From: Setoptus koraiensis
Lineage: Eukaryota > Arthropoda
Direction: 5' to 3'
Length of the DNA stretch: 64,000 nt
Assembly: GCA_048013815.1 (NCBI GenBank)
Contig: CM106586.1
Span: 9,672,001-9,736,000, forward strand
Numbering within the stretch: the stretch's first letter is position 1; each line of letters begins with the position of its first letter. The position numbers and the translations under genes are program-made. Below the pieces are notes generated by a model, which did no database searches, was not told the DNA's origin, and worked only from the letters and a program-made list of their open reading frames with translations. Shown piece by piece: positions 46,759 to 60,185 of the stretch.

Positions 46759-46770
46759 GCCTCGAGAGTT

Positions 46771-46886
46771 GCACCGACGCGCACCGTGCACCCGATGCAG
46801 TGCGTCGGGCACCGACGCGCACCGAGCATTCGATGCAGTGCATCGGGCACCGACGCGCACCGTGCATCCGATCCAGAGCATCGGGC
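46771..46886 (+). repeat. Three-copy 38-bp tandem repeat
   Basis: Units start at 46771, 46809 and 46847 (GCACCGACGCGCACCG, then GATGCAGTGCATCGG-like). It is unrelated in sequence to the 38-bp array at 46046-46206. Confidence 0.85.
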
Positions 46887-49800
46887 GTCGTTTGCTGCGC
46901 GGTGCAGCGCACCGCACAGGAGCCGTCTAGATGCGAGATGCCGGATCGTGTTGGTTGGTCGCGTTTTTGCGGCGATTCAACACAATTTGCATCTATCCAG
47001 CGAGTCAGCGAGTCAGCGAGCCGGCCGGTAGGCGAAACAAAGTCAAATAAACACTGTGACGACTGGGCAAACAATGGCCAGCAAGTTTTGTTTTTTCCAG
47101 CTTTTACAGCTCCACACTGCAAAAGAGCAAACAGAAGATTGTGTATCTTGAAATCACAATTTATTGTATCAGATTCTTCAGATGGCCCGTGTTTTGCATA
47201 GCCAGTCGCTGAGCACAGATCGGCCATCGGCCGGTTGCTGGCCAACGAGCCGAGACAAGGAATTGGAAAGGAGAGCAAACAGTGTGCACCGTTCGCACCT
47301 CACAAAGAATGTTCAATGTTTGCTCTGCGAATCGGCAGCGCGGCCATTGTGCGCACTGTTTGCACACTGTCCGCCGCCCATTTTAGCTATGCTCGACAGA
47401 GATCAAATAGAGGCATCTTGACCGACATTTCAATATCGGCCGGCATCAATCGCCAGTTTGGTTTAGAATTTGAACTTGAGCGCCGCGGCCTTGAGAGCAC
47501 AATCATATCATTATTTGCTAATCTAATTTCGCTTCGCTAACTGTGTCTGTTTGCTCTGGTGGCAGCCAGCCTAAATGGGTTCATCGCGGACCCGTTGGCA
47601 CGGCCAGTGCCAACACGGAATCCGCATGCCGGGGTGTTGTATGGTCGCCGGCCGAAGTGTGGGCCGTTTCAGCCGAACAGTGTCGGCCAAAAGCCAACAA
47701 TGTGCGTTGTCAATGTGTGCCAGGTCGCAAATTGATGCCGCCTCCACTCAGTGGAGCCCACTGTCCAACGTCCAATGCCGCTGTCCAATGTCAGTGGCCA
47801 GTGTCAGTGTCGGTGCCCAGTGTCCAGTGGCCGTGAGAGTGACCACTGGGCCTTTGTGGGCCACTGCGGGCCAGATTCGGCAGTGCGGCCAGCGCCAGTT
47901 TGCACTGGCGAATCATTGTCAAACCATCATTGTCGGCCCGTTCGGGGCGCATATTTAACACAAGAGTGAGCACGCCATTTGTGCGACACTGCAGTGAGCT
48001 AATTGCACTGGCCATATTGGCTAATTTTGGCACCGCTGCACCAGGAAAGGGTCCAGTGGTGGCGAAATCCCTTTGTGTTGCTGCTGCCACACTCACTGGC
48101 CACGTCCGAGGCCCAATGGACCGATAGAGCGACCAGTCGCACCAAACGGCAGCCGAACGGCCGAATAAAGATGATGCGAATACCTGGTGACAGGCCCGTC
48201 ATAATGGCTGTCAGCGAGCACCTCAAATGTCGCCCCATTCGCACCATTAGCATTCTCGGGCCGGCGAGCAAACGAGCGAGCGGACAGCGCGAGCATCGCG
48301 AACAGCGCGACAACGCGAACATGGCGACAACGCGAACATGGCGACCATCGCCAACAAATGCGGCATAAAATAAGCTCGTCGTACAACAATGCACAAGCGG
48401 ATTAAAAAGAACGACGACGACGACGACGACAGCGAACGAAATAAAGAATTTGTGCTAAAAAACTCGGACGCTCCAAGTTTGCGCGTCGACACTTCGGCCG
48501 TGGTCGCGGCCGTTTAGCATAGGTGCCACATTGTTTTGTGTCACCGCCGGCCAACCACAAATGCTGCTGCTGCCGACACACATGCTCCGACGCGCGGCCT
48601 TCTGTTGCCGGTGGCGGGCGAGCGGTAGCGACCAAAATGAGATTATTAGCATGGTGATTTGGTGCTAATGCCGCTCGCGGACAGTGTCACACCTTTGTCG
48701 CGAATGCCATCGCACGGCCACCGACAAGCGGCGCGAAGCGCCCAGAAGCGCCGAGAGGAACGCGAGCAGCGCCGAGAAGAACGCGAGCAGCGGCGAGAAC
48801 GCGAGGAGAGGGCGACAGAGAAGAATGGCGAGCACAGAATCTTTTGTCGCGTTGTCCGCGTGCACGACGGCAGCCCGAGTCGGACGCCGGCGCGCTGGGG
48901 CCAGTTAACTCGTGCATGTGATTTACTTGTTGAGCCCTCTGGTCGGGCAACAATTTGTGCCCGGCGTCAATTTGCTGCCGCTGGCCGCATATTGCGCGCA
49001 CCGCCGGCGCCCGCAATACGCGAATATAAAATGGGGCCCGTCGGGTCAGATACGATCTGACGAGATGTGCTCGCTTTCAATGCGACTTGGCACTTGATGG
49101 CTACTTCTATCACTATCGCTCTCACAGGGCACGCTCACTGACAGTGACTCGCAGGGAAGTGGCGACACTGTGTTACATGTGTTATCGCCAGTCCGGTCGC
49201 TTGTGTAATCACTTGAATTTTAATTCTCTGTTGGTCGTTTGGGCACGGCACAGCAAAGTTTGTTAATTTGCATAATAACACAACGACAACAACAATAATG
49301 GCGATTTGATGGCGACCTGCGACGTCAACGAGCGGCGCTGTTGTGTCGCGCTCATTATTGCGCTGTCACACGGGCCAGCGACCGAGCATCGTGCCACCGT
49401 GCACCATATCATCGTATCGTAACGAGTACGCAACGAGCAGCAGTTACATAAGCGTCGTTGTCATTATCATTTGTTGCTTCATTTTCATTTTGAGTCGTTT
49501 TGCGTTGGCCGCTTGCAGCTGTTGTTGTGCTGTTTGTTTGTTGCTGTTGGCCGGGCCGGCCAACTGCAACGGACGGCGCCGCCAGCGGCAACAGTTGCGC
49601 CATGCCAGTGTTAATCCGGCGTGAGGAAGCCAGCCGATGATAATTCCTGCCTCTCTGTCTCTTATCTTAATTGCAATCAAAACTAATCATAATGACGCTC
49701 GTTAGTGGCCGTCGTCGTTGTTGTCGCTGTTGTCGTTGTTGTCGCTGGCGTGTCGGCGGGCCGGCGGGCTCGTGAGCGCACTCAGTTGGCAGTTCGTTTC

Positions 49801-50279
49801 AGCTTGAAACAATTACAGTTGTCATCACCACTAACTAGCTATTTTACAATCTTTATGCAACAATCGCTGCAGTGACAATTGTTTGTCGGCGCGCCATTGT
49901 ATCGGCCATTGTAGCTACCTGTTGCAACAATGCGTCATGGCGGCTTCTCACGTGAGCGGCCGCAATGTCAAACAATGAGCAGGCCAAACAAACAAGACCA
50001 TTCATTCTTTGGCAAAGAATCTTTGCTTGTTTGCTCGCCGGCCCGCAACGGCCGCTCGGCGCGCCGGACAGGGCCAGCGAAGCGAGCGCCGCACAAGGCC
50101 GGCGAACAGCGACCAGTGCTCCGGCCAACTCGAAGTGGCGACGTCAGCGCCGCCAGCTTCGAAAGCGCCAACAACAAGTGCGGCGTCTATTTTGGGGGCG
50201 TGACGGCGGCCGGCCGCGAAGTGCTAAGTGTTGTTGTGTTCGTTAGCGCCGATTCGGACGCAGTTGGTCAGAATGCCGT

Positions 50280-50375
50280 CGGTTCGTCGTTCGTTCGTTC
50301 GTTCTTTCGTTGGCTCGTTCGGCGTTCGCTGGCTCGTCCGTAGTTCGTCGTTCGTCGTTCGCTCCTTCGTGAGAT
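50280..50375 (+). repeat. TTCG-rich degenerate array
   Basis: Repeated GTTCGTTCG / GTTCGTC units with interruptions. Simple sequence. Confidence 0.75.
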
Positions 50376-50954
50376 GGGAATATTCGAAGCCGGGCTCGGC
50401 TGTTGCGCTTGTTGTGGCGCTCGCGAGAGATAAACCACTTTTGTCTGGCTACCACCGGCGCTGCGGCTGGCCGGCAGACGAGTAGGCAGACGGGCGGCCA
50501 GACAGCGCAGTGTTTTTAGTGGGATAAATATAAAGGTGGCACAAGTATAAAGAGCAGCACAGCCGAGAATATAAACAAGAGTATAAACAAGAGTACGAAC
50601 AACAGAGAGCGAGATTGGGCAAATTCTTTTCTCGCGCTGCAAATGCCAGCCATAATAGCGTAATAGATGCAGAACGGTGCGGACAGCCACTCATGACCGT
50701 CATGACCATGATCAAAGGGCCTTTTCACCTGTGCGCGCATCACGACGCTGACGCCATAATCATAAATACAGCGCAACAACAGCAGCAACTTGCGTCATAG
50801 AATCATACAACTTGAGTCATATGTGCCAGTATGCAGATTGCGCCGGCCGCAAACAAACTCTTGTTTGTGTCCTGTCATCGCCACTCGAAGCAGCTCATTA
50901 TATTTTCAATTTTTGTGCCTGCTCTCGCTAATGATCGCTCGTTTCCAACGACGG

Positions 50955-51062
50955 CCGCAACAACAGCATCAACGGCCACAACAACAACAGCAGCAACAAC
51001 AACAGCAACAACAACAACAGCCACAGCGGCAGCAACAACAGCGACGGCAACAGCGACAGCCA
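50955..51062 (+). repeat. CAA/CAG trinucleotide array
   Basis: Mixed CAACAG/CAACAA units with CGG interruptions, about 100 bp. No domain in the frames across it. Confidence 0.85.
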
Positions 51063-51514
51063 AGGTCTGGCCGGTCGCAAATCAGGGCCAGTGGCCAGAA
51101 GTGAGCCGATGCTGCCGCTTCGTCATTAATCGGCGCCGCCTCGCAGCAAGTTCATGAATCTGGTGTGCGCAGCTGACGGCGGCCGCATTCACGGCTAGCC
51201 GGGCCCTGAATACGAAAGCCGATGCAGGCACAAATGATACTAATTACCTGCGTTGGCCAACTCACCTTGATTACAATTATCATTCATGTATGAAACTCAT
51301 TTCTTTCTTCGCGCTCGCTCTCTGTTGCCGGCCGCGAGCGCCGGACCTGCGAGCGCCGGACCTGCGAGCGCCGACCGACCGGCCACGGCCGGTAAGTGGA
51401 GCAGCGACAACAACTAGTTAACATGCTGCTGATAAGCAACTTGTCAACACCGCCAGCAGTGTAATTATCCCCTGGCTTGTTTGTTTTGCTCGCTCGCCCA
51501 TCCCACGAATGCGC

Positions 51515-51602
51515 TTTGTTGTCGTTGTTGTCGTCGTTGTTGCCGTTGTTGTTGCCGTTGTTGCCGTCGTTGTTGTTGCCGTTGTTGATGTTGTTGCTGT
51601 GA
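51515..51602 (+). repeat. GTTGTC/GTTGCC array
   Basis: TTG-based triplet repeats with C interruptions; the reverse complement of the CAAC type of arrays elsewhere in the block. Confidence 0.8.
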
Positions 51603-51669
51603 ATAATGATATTCATTAGTTGTCGGTGGCCTACGCACCGTCGCCCTGTGCGCGCATCGCCCCGTCGCA

Positions 51670-51770
51670 GATGCATTTTGCGATCGCTGTCGGTCGCTGC
51701 CGGTTGTTGTCGGTGGTTGTCGGCTGCTGTCGGTTGTTGTCGGTTGTCGTTGGCCGCTGTCGCTGGTGGC
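51670..51770 (+). repeat. GTCGGTTGTT degenerate array
   Basis: About eight imperfect copies of a roughly 10-bp GCTGTCGGTT-type unit. Confidence 0.7.
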
Positions 51771-54607
51771 TGCCGAGCGCGCACGAGCCTGCATCGCCGA
51801 CAACAACAACAAAGTGCAAACAAGCGAGAGTAAACAAAGAATTGAGAGCGCACCAGCGACACCAAACAAAGGCTCGGCCAAGACGCGCATCAATTAAATC
51901 AGTGCGTGCACCGCCGCGATCAATTAGCATGCCCGCCAGGTGACCGCTCACCTGGCCGGCGCTCGAACGCTGCTCGTCGCTGGCCGTCGCTGGCCGTCGC
52001 TGGCGACTCGTCCACGACTCGTTCACGACTCGGGCCCGGGAAACCCGCGCTCGAGCTCGAGCGACAGCGCCGACGACAGCCGCACGAGATGAAGTCATCG
52101 TTGGTGGCTGCCCGCTCGACCGACGCCGGCCCCAACGGCAACCAGCGGCGGCCAGCGGCGACCAGCGGCGGCCAACGGCGACCGGTGGGCGTTGTCGTGG
52201 GCCGATACATGCGAACGTTGCCAATTTGAATGTATCAGCTGACAAGGATTGCACTTATGGCTAATTATGGCGTTTGTTTGTTTTTCGCCATGTCACAACT
52301 GGCTGCTGTCAAAAGGCACAATGGCCGCATTCTTGCATGGACGTGGCTTCGTGATTCTCGGCCATTCTCTCAGAGAATCTCTCTGTTCTATTGCGGCGCA
52401 CATTTCATCACGAGCTGCTGTTTGAGGGTGGTCTAATTATCTCCAGTTTGCACAGTCTGCCCAGTTTGTGCAAACTCTGCGCCGTCTCCGGCCTGGCGGC
52501 GGACCCGTCGCGCCGGACCCAACTGTCCGCTCCGGCCAGCCGATGCCCGCTGGCCGCTGGCATGGCGGCGGTGGCCCGACGAGCGGGGCCAGACAGAAGG
52601 CTGCGCAACCAAGCCAACAAAAGCACCGAAACAAAACACCACCAAAAACAAATCGATATCTGTCTCGCGCGGCCGTCGACAGCGCTCACTTGTGAATAAC
52701 GCGCCCGTCTAATTACCGTCTCTAATAGAGAGAGAGAGACCCTCCGGTGGCCACAGTTGCAAATCGCAGTTGCTGGCCCCGTCGCCAGTCCGACCCGCGG
52801 CCGCCCGGCCGCGTCTGGCGCCAGCGATCGCCGCCCGCCGCTGTGACCGCGACATGCAAAACGGGCCAAATTTTGGCCGCCAAAACATATTTTAATGGTC
52901 ACTCCTCACTGTACATTGTGCACTCCACAACAGGTAGTGGTCGTGACCCGATCAGCGCGGCGCCGCGCCGCGCACTACCTTTGGCTACAATTGTTGTGTT
53001 GTGACGGACACTTTCCGGACGCCCACTTACAACATGTCAGTTGGCATTGTGCTGTTTGTACCTTGTTGGTGCCCTGCTCACGCCGCTCTAAATCGCTTCT
53101 ATATTGCGGCCCGTCCAGCAGCGCCCGCCCGCCCGCCAGAGTCCGCTCAGCGGAGTCCGCCAGGGTCCGCTCAACAGCGTCCGCTGTGTCCAGTTGGCAA
53201 CTGGAGTGCGGCTGCCCGGCGATAATGACACCCGCCGACGACTCCCAAGACGTTCATTAGTTTTCGATGGGCATGATTATTGGGCGCCCGACTCACGGGG
53301 CTCACGGGCTGCCGCACCGACGAGCTGCCGGCACAACAAATGGCGCCAGATAAATAACAAGATCAATTGAAACATTTCTCTTGTTGTTTGATCCGACGCT
53401 GCGCCCTGTCTCCCGTAAACGATACTAAACGCGATAGTTGGACGGCACGGACAGTATGGACACTGCAGACGTGTTGCAGTCGCAAATAAATTGCCACTTT
53501 CTCTCGGGCGGCGCTTCTCTCGGGCCGGCGCTCACTTTTTCGGGCTTGTTGGGCTTGCTCCGACCAACCGGGCCCCCAAATTGGCGGATCGTGCCAGCCT
53601 TTTCACGCCGCGCGAGGCCCACTTAGCGGCGCCAATTGAAAAGCGCCCGGCCCCCGGTCGGCTTAGTGGCACAGGTAAAATGGCCATTTTAAGCTGCTGC
53701 CCGCTCTCTCGTACTTAAACTCATATCGTTGCAGGCCGCCCATCAATACCCGCGCGCACCCGAAAAATATTGTTCGCCGGCGCGCCGAGAGAAAATGATC
53801 ACTCGCTGGCCTCATTCTTGGCCCACGAGAACATTAATTTTAATGAAGCCCCCAGCTCAACATCACCGGCCCAAATGAAAGTTGAAAACTATCTCGTAAT
53901 GGCGCCACTGTGCGCGGCATGGGCCGGCCCGGCCCGGTCGGTCGGTCAGTCGGGCGCATTAGACGGGCACGAGTGAACGTCTCAATTCGCCGCTTTCGCT
54001 CAGCTCGTCCGGGCCCCTCTGTGCTGGAAATTTAACACTCTGGCCCGAAGCGCGCGCGGGCCCCGCACGGACGCTGGCCACTGGCTTACGTGATACTTGT
54101 TAGTGCTGTATTTGTTTAATGCTGCGCCGCGTTGCACCGCTGGCCGGCCCGCCGCCGTCTCGGTGCCAAAGCTCTTTCCCTCGGAGCGGCTGCCAGGCTT
54201 TCCCGTGCGCCGTGAACGGGCGGCTTTTTTATTATTTCGTTCTCGTCTCTTTATGACGACGACACGGCGAACAGGCCGCTGTTGGTACGTGCCCGCCGCG
54301 GCTACCTGTCAGGCGCAACCCGACCGCTCGGTCGGCCGGTTGCGCCCGTTCGTGTCGGGCGGCCCTCATTTGCATATGTCGGTCATGGCGGCGCATTTAG
54401 CGCTCCACTTGTTTCGCTGGCCCGCTAAAATATTCAGTCGACAGGAGCCGTGCAACCGAAGCGATAATCTGCCAGCCCAGCGCTGTGTGTCCCTGATAAT
54501 AATTCAAACGAGCGCTGGTGGTCGCAACGAGGGGCGACCATCATTTTTATTCCCTGTGAGTGTGTGTGTTTGGGCCCACCGTCGCGAATTCTCGTGACGG
54601 TTGCCGT

Positions 54608-54688
54608 GTCCAGTTGCGTCCAGTGGTGTTCAGTAGTGTCCAGTTGTGTCCAGTAGTGTCCAGTTGTGTTCGGTTGTGTCCAGTTGCG
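54608..54688 (+). repeat. 10-bp tandem array (GTCCAGTTGT type)
   Basis: About eight copies of a 10-bp unit with alternating TTG/TAG variants. Confidence 0.9.
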
Positions 54689-54800
54689 GCCACTGCGACC
54701 GGCACACTGTTGGAATGGGCGCACACTGAGCCTCGAGCTCACATTAAGTGACGGGTCAATATCCAGTTTTTGAATTGCGAGTAATTAACTTGACTCCGCT

Positions 54801-54875
54801 GCCGCTCGGGCATCGGTCAGCCGCCGCCACTCGGGCATTGGTCAGCCGCCGCCACTCGGGCATTGGTCGGCGGCT
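54801..54875 (+). repeat. Three-copy 25-bp tandem repeat
   Basis: Units start at 54801, 54826 and 54851 (GCCACTCGGGCATTGGTCAG...). Confidence 0.9.
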
Positions 54876-55381
54876 GGTGCCACTCGCGAATCGCGCCGCG
54901 CTCGTTGCCATGATGACGGTCGCGGCGAAACAACATTTAAAATTCATAGATTTAATTATTTGCTCTGTTCTTTACGACGCCTCGGCCACTCAGCGTCTCG
55001 CGGGCACCGCGCGTCGTACGGCATGCCAGCCGGTCGGTTGCATGCCGCAGCACTCACGAGCCGCATCTCGCATATATCTCGCATATCTGGTTGCTGTCGG
55101 TTGCCAACATGAGCCGGACAGCGGGCCGGTCAGCGCGCCGGCCGCGAAAGAATTCGTGTCTGACCACCACGAACGGCCGTGCGAGAGCCCGTCGGGTGGG
55201 TCGGTGGCGGGCGGTTTGGCGCAAGCAAGCGCTCGCCGGGCTCCGCCGGCTCAAGCTGAGCGAGCGGAATGAAAAATGATCGCTGACTTTGTTTGTTTTT
55301 ATTACCTTGTCGCGCACGTGATGATTAACGTGGCGCCACCGATCATATCGGCGGCGCAATGTAAATATCGTTAGCGCCACC

Positions 55382-55498
55382 ACAACAGCGCCAACAACAG
55401 CAACAACAACAACAGCGACCGCGGCACCAACAACAGCAACAGCGGCGGCAACAACAACAACAGCAGCAGCAACAACAACAACGACGACGACGACGAGG
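55382..55498 (+). repeat. CAACAG/CAACAA and CGACGA arrays
   Basis: Interrupted triplet array ending in a short CGACGACGA run. Confidence 0.85.
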
Positions 55499-56238
55499 AA
55501 TTTCTCATTTTGCGTCTAGCCGGCCGAGAGCTGTCAAGTGGTGCCGTCTTCGGAGTTATGCTATTCATTACGGCAGACCGGTAAACGTGGCCCATTATTG
55601 CTGCCATTATTTTGCCAGCGCACACTGGCAACAAATAATATATATATTCATGTATGAATAGCCGCAATGGCGCGTATAAATTAAACATCAATTTGCCTAT
55701 TAATTGGCCCTCGATCGGCGCGGCCATTGAGCAATCGGGCGAGCTTGTTGAGCCGTCCGGTGGGCGCCTCAAACTGGACAGGTCGCCGATGTGACGCCCG
55801 GGTAATATATTTGGATATTTCATATTTATGTTGTTCGTATTCGCGTTGCATTATATCGGTGGGCACGAAGTGGCCCGGCGGCCGCAGCGGCAAGTGTCGT
55901 GCTAACCAGGCGAGCGCATTTATCGCGAAACAAGAAACAAACAATTTGTTTTGTTCTTGCGAGGCGGATTCGTTGTTCGTCGAAGCGGGGGGCGTGCACA
56001 CTGGCGGCGGCGGCGGCGCGGCGTCGACTCGGCGGCTTGTCGGTCACTTTCGATGATGACGCCGCAAGGAATGCGCTAAATCGTGGAGGCCACAACAGCA
56101 AATTGGCACTACCAATTCGCTGCCAGTATCAAGGTAGCATGAGTTTGGTGTAATTAATGCAAAAGTTGGCAACGGCGCACTTGTTGTTGTTTGCCGGATA
56201 AACGATTGCAGCTTCGTGTAGCTGGCATGATTGCGAGC

Positions 56239-56293
56239 CAACAACAACAGCAGCAACAACAGCAGCAACAACAACAGCAGCAGCAACATCAAC
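56239..56293 (+). repeat. CAACAG array
   Basis: Mixed CAA and CAG triplets, about 55 bp. Confidence 0.85.
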
Positions 56294-56744
56294 AATCGAG
56301 TGGCCGGCAACAATTGCTACAGCGGCCATTGGCGAGCAAATTGTGTCGACTGTTACTGTTTGAATGATGGAGCCATATACACAGGTGAGCACAGGTGAGC
56401 GCTGAGTGCATCGTACGGCAACACGACTAATGGCAAGAAATGATTTATCTATTATTTATTCATCAGCTCGCGTTCGCTCTACATTGGGCCAGTGCCAGTC
56501 ATGTCCGAGCATGCTCATGTATCGTTGTGCGCATCGTTGTGGATCATGCAAGCCGCGGATGGCCGAGAATAGAAGCGATAATTATCGGTTCGCCGGCCCA
56601 ACAATGAATTGGACGGCAAGCAGCTTGTTGCCGCCCGTTTGGTGCAGCCACTTTTTTATCCATTCATTCATGGGAGCACTGGCGAGAATGGCACCGAATC
56701 ATGAGAATTGTTTCTGCCGTTGCGTTGTTGTTGGTGCTGTTGTG

Positions 56745-56814
56745 GCAACAACAACAACAGCGGCAACAACAGCGGCAACAACAGCGGCAACAACAGCGGC
56801 AACAGCGGCAACAG

Positions 56815-56875
<61 letters not shown>

Positions 56876-56876
56876 G
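56745..56876 (+). repeat. CAACAGCGG / CAACGG array
   Basis: About 130 bp of nearly pure CAA-CAG-CGG units that turn into CAA-CGG units; the longest simple array in the block. Confidence 0.95.
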
Positions 56877-59164
56877 ACTTGCGTTTTGCAGAAAACGCTT
56901 CGAATGGAAACGTATCGAGAGAACAATGCGTTTTGTTTCTCTCGTGTGCTCGACAATCTTTGTCTAATGACAGGCCAATGAGCGCTGACGATCGCGCATT
57001 CTTGGCCGCTCTCATTCCCCGGCTTGCGCCCTCTCGGCCGGCCCGCGGCGGCCAGTCCGAAGCGGCCAGTCAACGGCCGGCCCGAGCTGTGAGGATCCGC
57101 TCGCCGAACAGTGCGCCCGCCGGACAGTCGGAGCAGTCCGCTCGAGCTCGCATGACAGCCGGAGAGAGTGGTGGCCGGGCGCCGTCAGTCAGCAGATTGC
57201 CGATCGGCGTGTCGCTCGATACCGGCCCATAAACTCACACTCATTTCCACTTACCGTCCGCAGCCACATTCCTGGCCAATTTATCAATGAGCTCGCCAGC
57301 CCAATTTGTGCAACGTTGCGTAATGTTGCCAATGTTGCCAATGTTGCCCATGCTGCCCAATGGCTGGCGAGCTCAAAGTGGCGCAAAAGTTTTGCTGTTT
57401 GCGCGCTTGTCCACACAAATAAATTATCATTGGCCTGCGAGCTGAATAAAGATAAAAAACAATGAGCAACAACGAAAATTAATTCATGGCGTGACGCGCA
57501 TCGTTACACTGCCAACTGGGCCGCCGCTCTCTATTTTTACCCCAGCGCCTAGATCGTCGCCCAGATATCCTCTGGCCCGTCCGGCTGTCGGGCGCTTCGT
57601 GGCCGCGCTTGGGCACTCCTGCTTCGCGCGGCCCGGCCCGGCCCGGCCGTTTCTGGCCGGACGGACGGCCGGACAGTCAGCGGACGGTCGTCGGACGGCC
57701 GGCCGGCCAGCCGCGCTCAGCAGAGACGGCGCCCGAGTGGCGAGGCGAATCGATTCTCATTACCTGTCGGGTGCGTGATTCAATTGCGGGCCGCGTCGCT
57801 AACAAGTTAATCATCGCCGGCTCTCAATCAAATATCGGGCTGCCAGGCACGATGCGCGCGATTATGCGCCGACCTAATCATTATTTTGCCGGCTCATAAT
57901 GAGCGCCGACCGACACTGACCGCGACCAACTGAGACCGGCCGCCACTAACCGAGACGCGGATGCGTGAAACGGGCGACCCGGCTAAACGAACGCGCCGCT
58001 GTTTGCATGCACCCCGGCCCGTGATCAATCATGCGCCCATCGTGGGCGCGCACCAATTAATTGCCAGCAAACTGGCCGGCCGGCCGCTGCGCTGAGCGCG
58101 GCCCGTTGCCGTGCCGCAACAAAAGCGCCATTGTTTTCGCTGGCGCCGTCGCCATTCAGGCGGCCAGCGGCCGCACGGGCCGACCGTATGCGGCCATGTT
58201 GTGGCCGCTCGTTGCTTGTTGCTGGCCCATTAAAAAAGTCAACATTATAAATCAGGGCCGCCGATGTCATCCCGTCGGCATGATCCCGAGCAATCATGTT
58301 AATTAGCCGGCCTTGCGCCGTCTTGCAGCCTGTGAATGGTCCGAAAATGCCCGTCTCGTCTCTGCCGGTCGGCGAATCCGGTCGCTCCGGTCGGTCACTC
58401 GGGCACCCGCTTGGGCACTCGCCCGCTTGGGCACTCATCGACAATGCGTCCGTGTGGCCGGAGCGAGCCGTGTGTCGTCCATGCCCGCGGCCAGCGGCCG
58501 GCCGGCAATGGTTGCATCGGCAACAATGCAAGGCGGCCACATTGTTGCAGTGTCGTTGTTTGTAGTGTTTTGTAATGTTTGCCAATCGCAATTTGTCCGA
58601 TGGCGACAATGGGCGCCTGTGAATGGCGACGCGCAATTACAGCTCGTCTCTGTCGGCGGCCCGATCTCCGGCCCGGCGCTCGGCCGGCCGTCTCGGGCTG
58701 TTGGGCGACGCGGCCGACACCGAGACCATCTCGTCGCGCAGAGAATGTCGCCGCTTTGAAACGGGCCAGCGTGTTTTGTCATGCGTCTCGGGCCGGCGAT
58801 GGTCATCACGACCATGCCCGAGCTCATTACAATAACAAATGTTTTCGCTGGCCGCTGTGTCCAATGAAGTTTCATTGTGGCCACTGCAGGATTCACACGC
58901 ACTCAATTGTTGCTCTGGCGCATCGGTCAGCAGCGAGTGGTCAATGGACAGTCGGCGGACAGTCGGCGGACAGTCGGTGGACGGCGCTCGCTGGTGGTGG
59001 CAGCGACACAGAAGCCAGTTTGTGGAAAAATTGCAAAAACTGACCGCTCCAAAGAGCCATTTGAAAGCTGTTTGAGCTGATTTGTGGTGCTCGCAAGTGC
59101 CCGAAATTCTCCCTCGATATTTCACAATCTCTCAAAATTTCAAAATTTCGCCCGTTTGTGGCGT

Positions 59165-59230
59165 GTTTGTTGGCCGGTTTGTTGGCCGGTTTGTTGGCTG
59201 GTTTGCTGGCCGGTTTGCTGGCCGGTTTGT
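59165..59230 (+). repeat. 12-bp tandem array (GTTTGTTGGCCG)
   Basis: Five complete units and one partial unit with T/C variation. Confidence 0.95.
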
Positions 59231-60113
59231 TTATGGCGAGCACGCGCAATCATGCGACGACGCTATTCACAACAACAAACAACGACGTTGTTGCGTATTG
59301 CATTGTGTGCAAACACCACGATGCGCATCGATATCGCTGTGTGGTCAGTCCGGCCGAGCAAGTGACCGAGCGGCCAGGCGATGCGAGCCAGTGCAAAGTG
59401 GTGGCCAGGTAAGTGGCCGCGACTACCTGTTGTTGGTTGTTGTGCTGGCCGAATGTCAAATCGATGGCGTGAATCAGCCGGCCGGTGTCACGATATCAAT
59501 CACGCATATTCAATGGGCCGCCCTCGGCCGTCGGGAGCCGCCGCCGCCGTTCGCTCGGTCGCACCACATCCATTCGCTCGGGCCGCGTCCATTCGCTCGG
59601 GCCGGTCGCCCGAGCGCGACCCATTGTTTGCCGCTGCGCCGCTGTGTCGGAGCGTCATGCCAGTTGGCCAGCGACTGCTGCGAGCGGCCGCTTCGGGCGG
59701 CCAGTTGGAGCGCCGGCCCGAGCGGCCATTTGAATGTTTAGTGGCGACGCACAATAAATCAGTTCAGTGTCAATTATTGCGATGTCAAGCAAACTTGTTG
59801 TTCGGCCCAATTGGGCGATTGTTGTTCGCTCGCTGTTGTCGGTTGTTGTTGCCGGTCGATGTCGGTCGCGCAGATTCGAGTGAATGAAACAAGTGCAACA
59901 GTTTTGACAGGCGCTCGGCACAACAAACCAACGACAACGGCGACTGCCCGCAGACGCCAACAGCGCCACCGTCACCAGCGGCCGGGACGACGGCGCTCCG
60001 CATCACTGATTTGGATAATCATACCACCAATGCCAGTGCATGCCATCTGTATCACCGATCTGCCACTCACACATGCCACAAACTGCGACTCTGGCCGCTC
60101 TGGCCACTGTCCA

Positions 60114-60185
60114 CTCTGGCCGCTCCGTCCGCTCTGGCCGCTCCGTCCACTCTGGCCGCTCCGTCCACTCTGGCCGCTGTGTCCC
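60114..60185 (+). repeat. 18-bp tandem array (CTCTGGCCGCTCCGTCCA)
   Basis: Four units starting at 60114, 60132, 60150 and 60168, with related sequence just upstream. Confidence 0.9.

Noticed and set aside
48408-48432. CRISPR-like or structured array at the ACGACG run
   Set aside because: It is only a trinucleotide simple repeat without spacers, in a eukaryotic sequence.
56668-57232. Long poly-Gln, poly-Asn-Gly and poly-Leu frames
   Set aside because: All are readings of the CAACAGCGG array in different frames, with no flanking coding signal.
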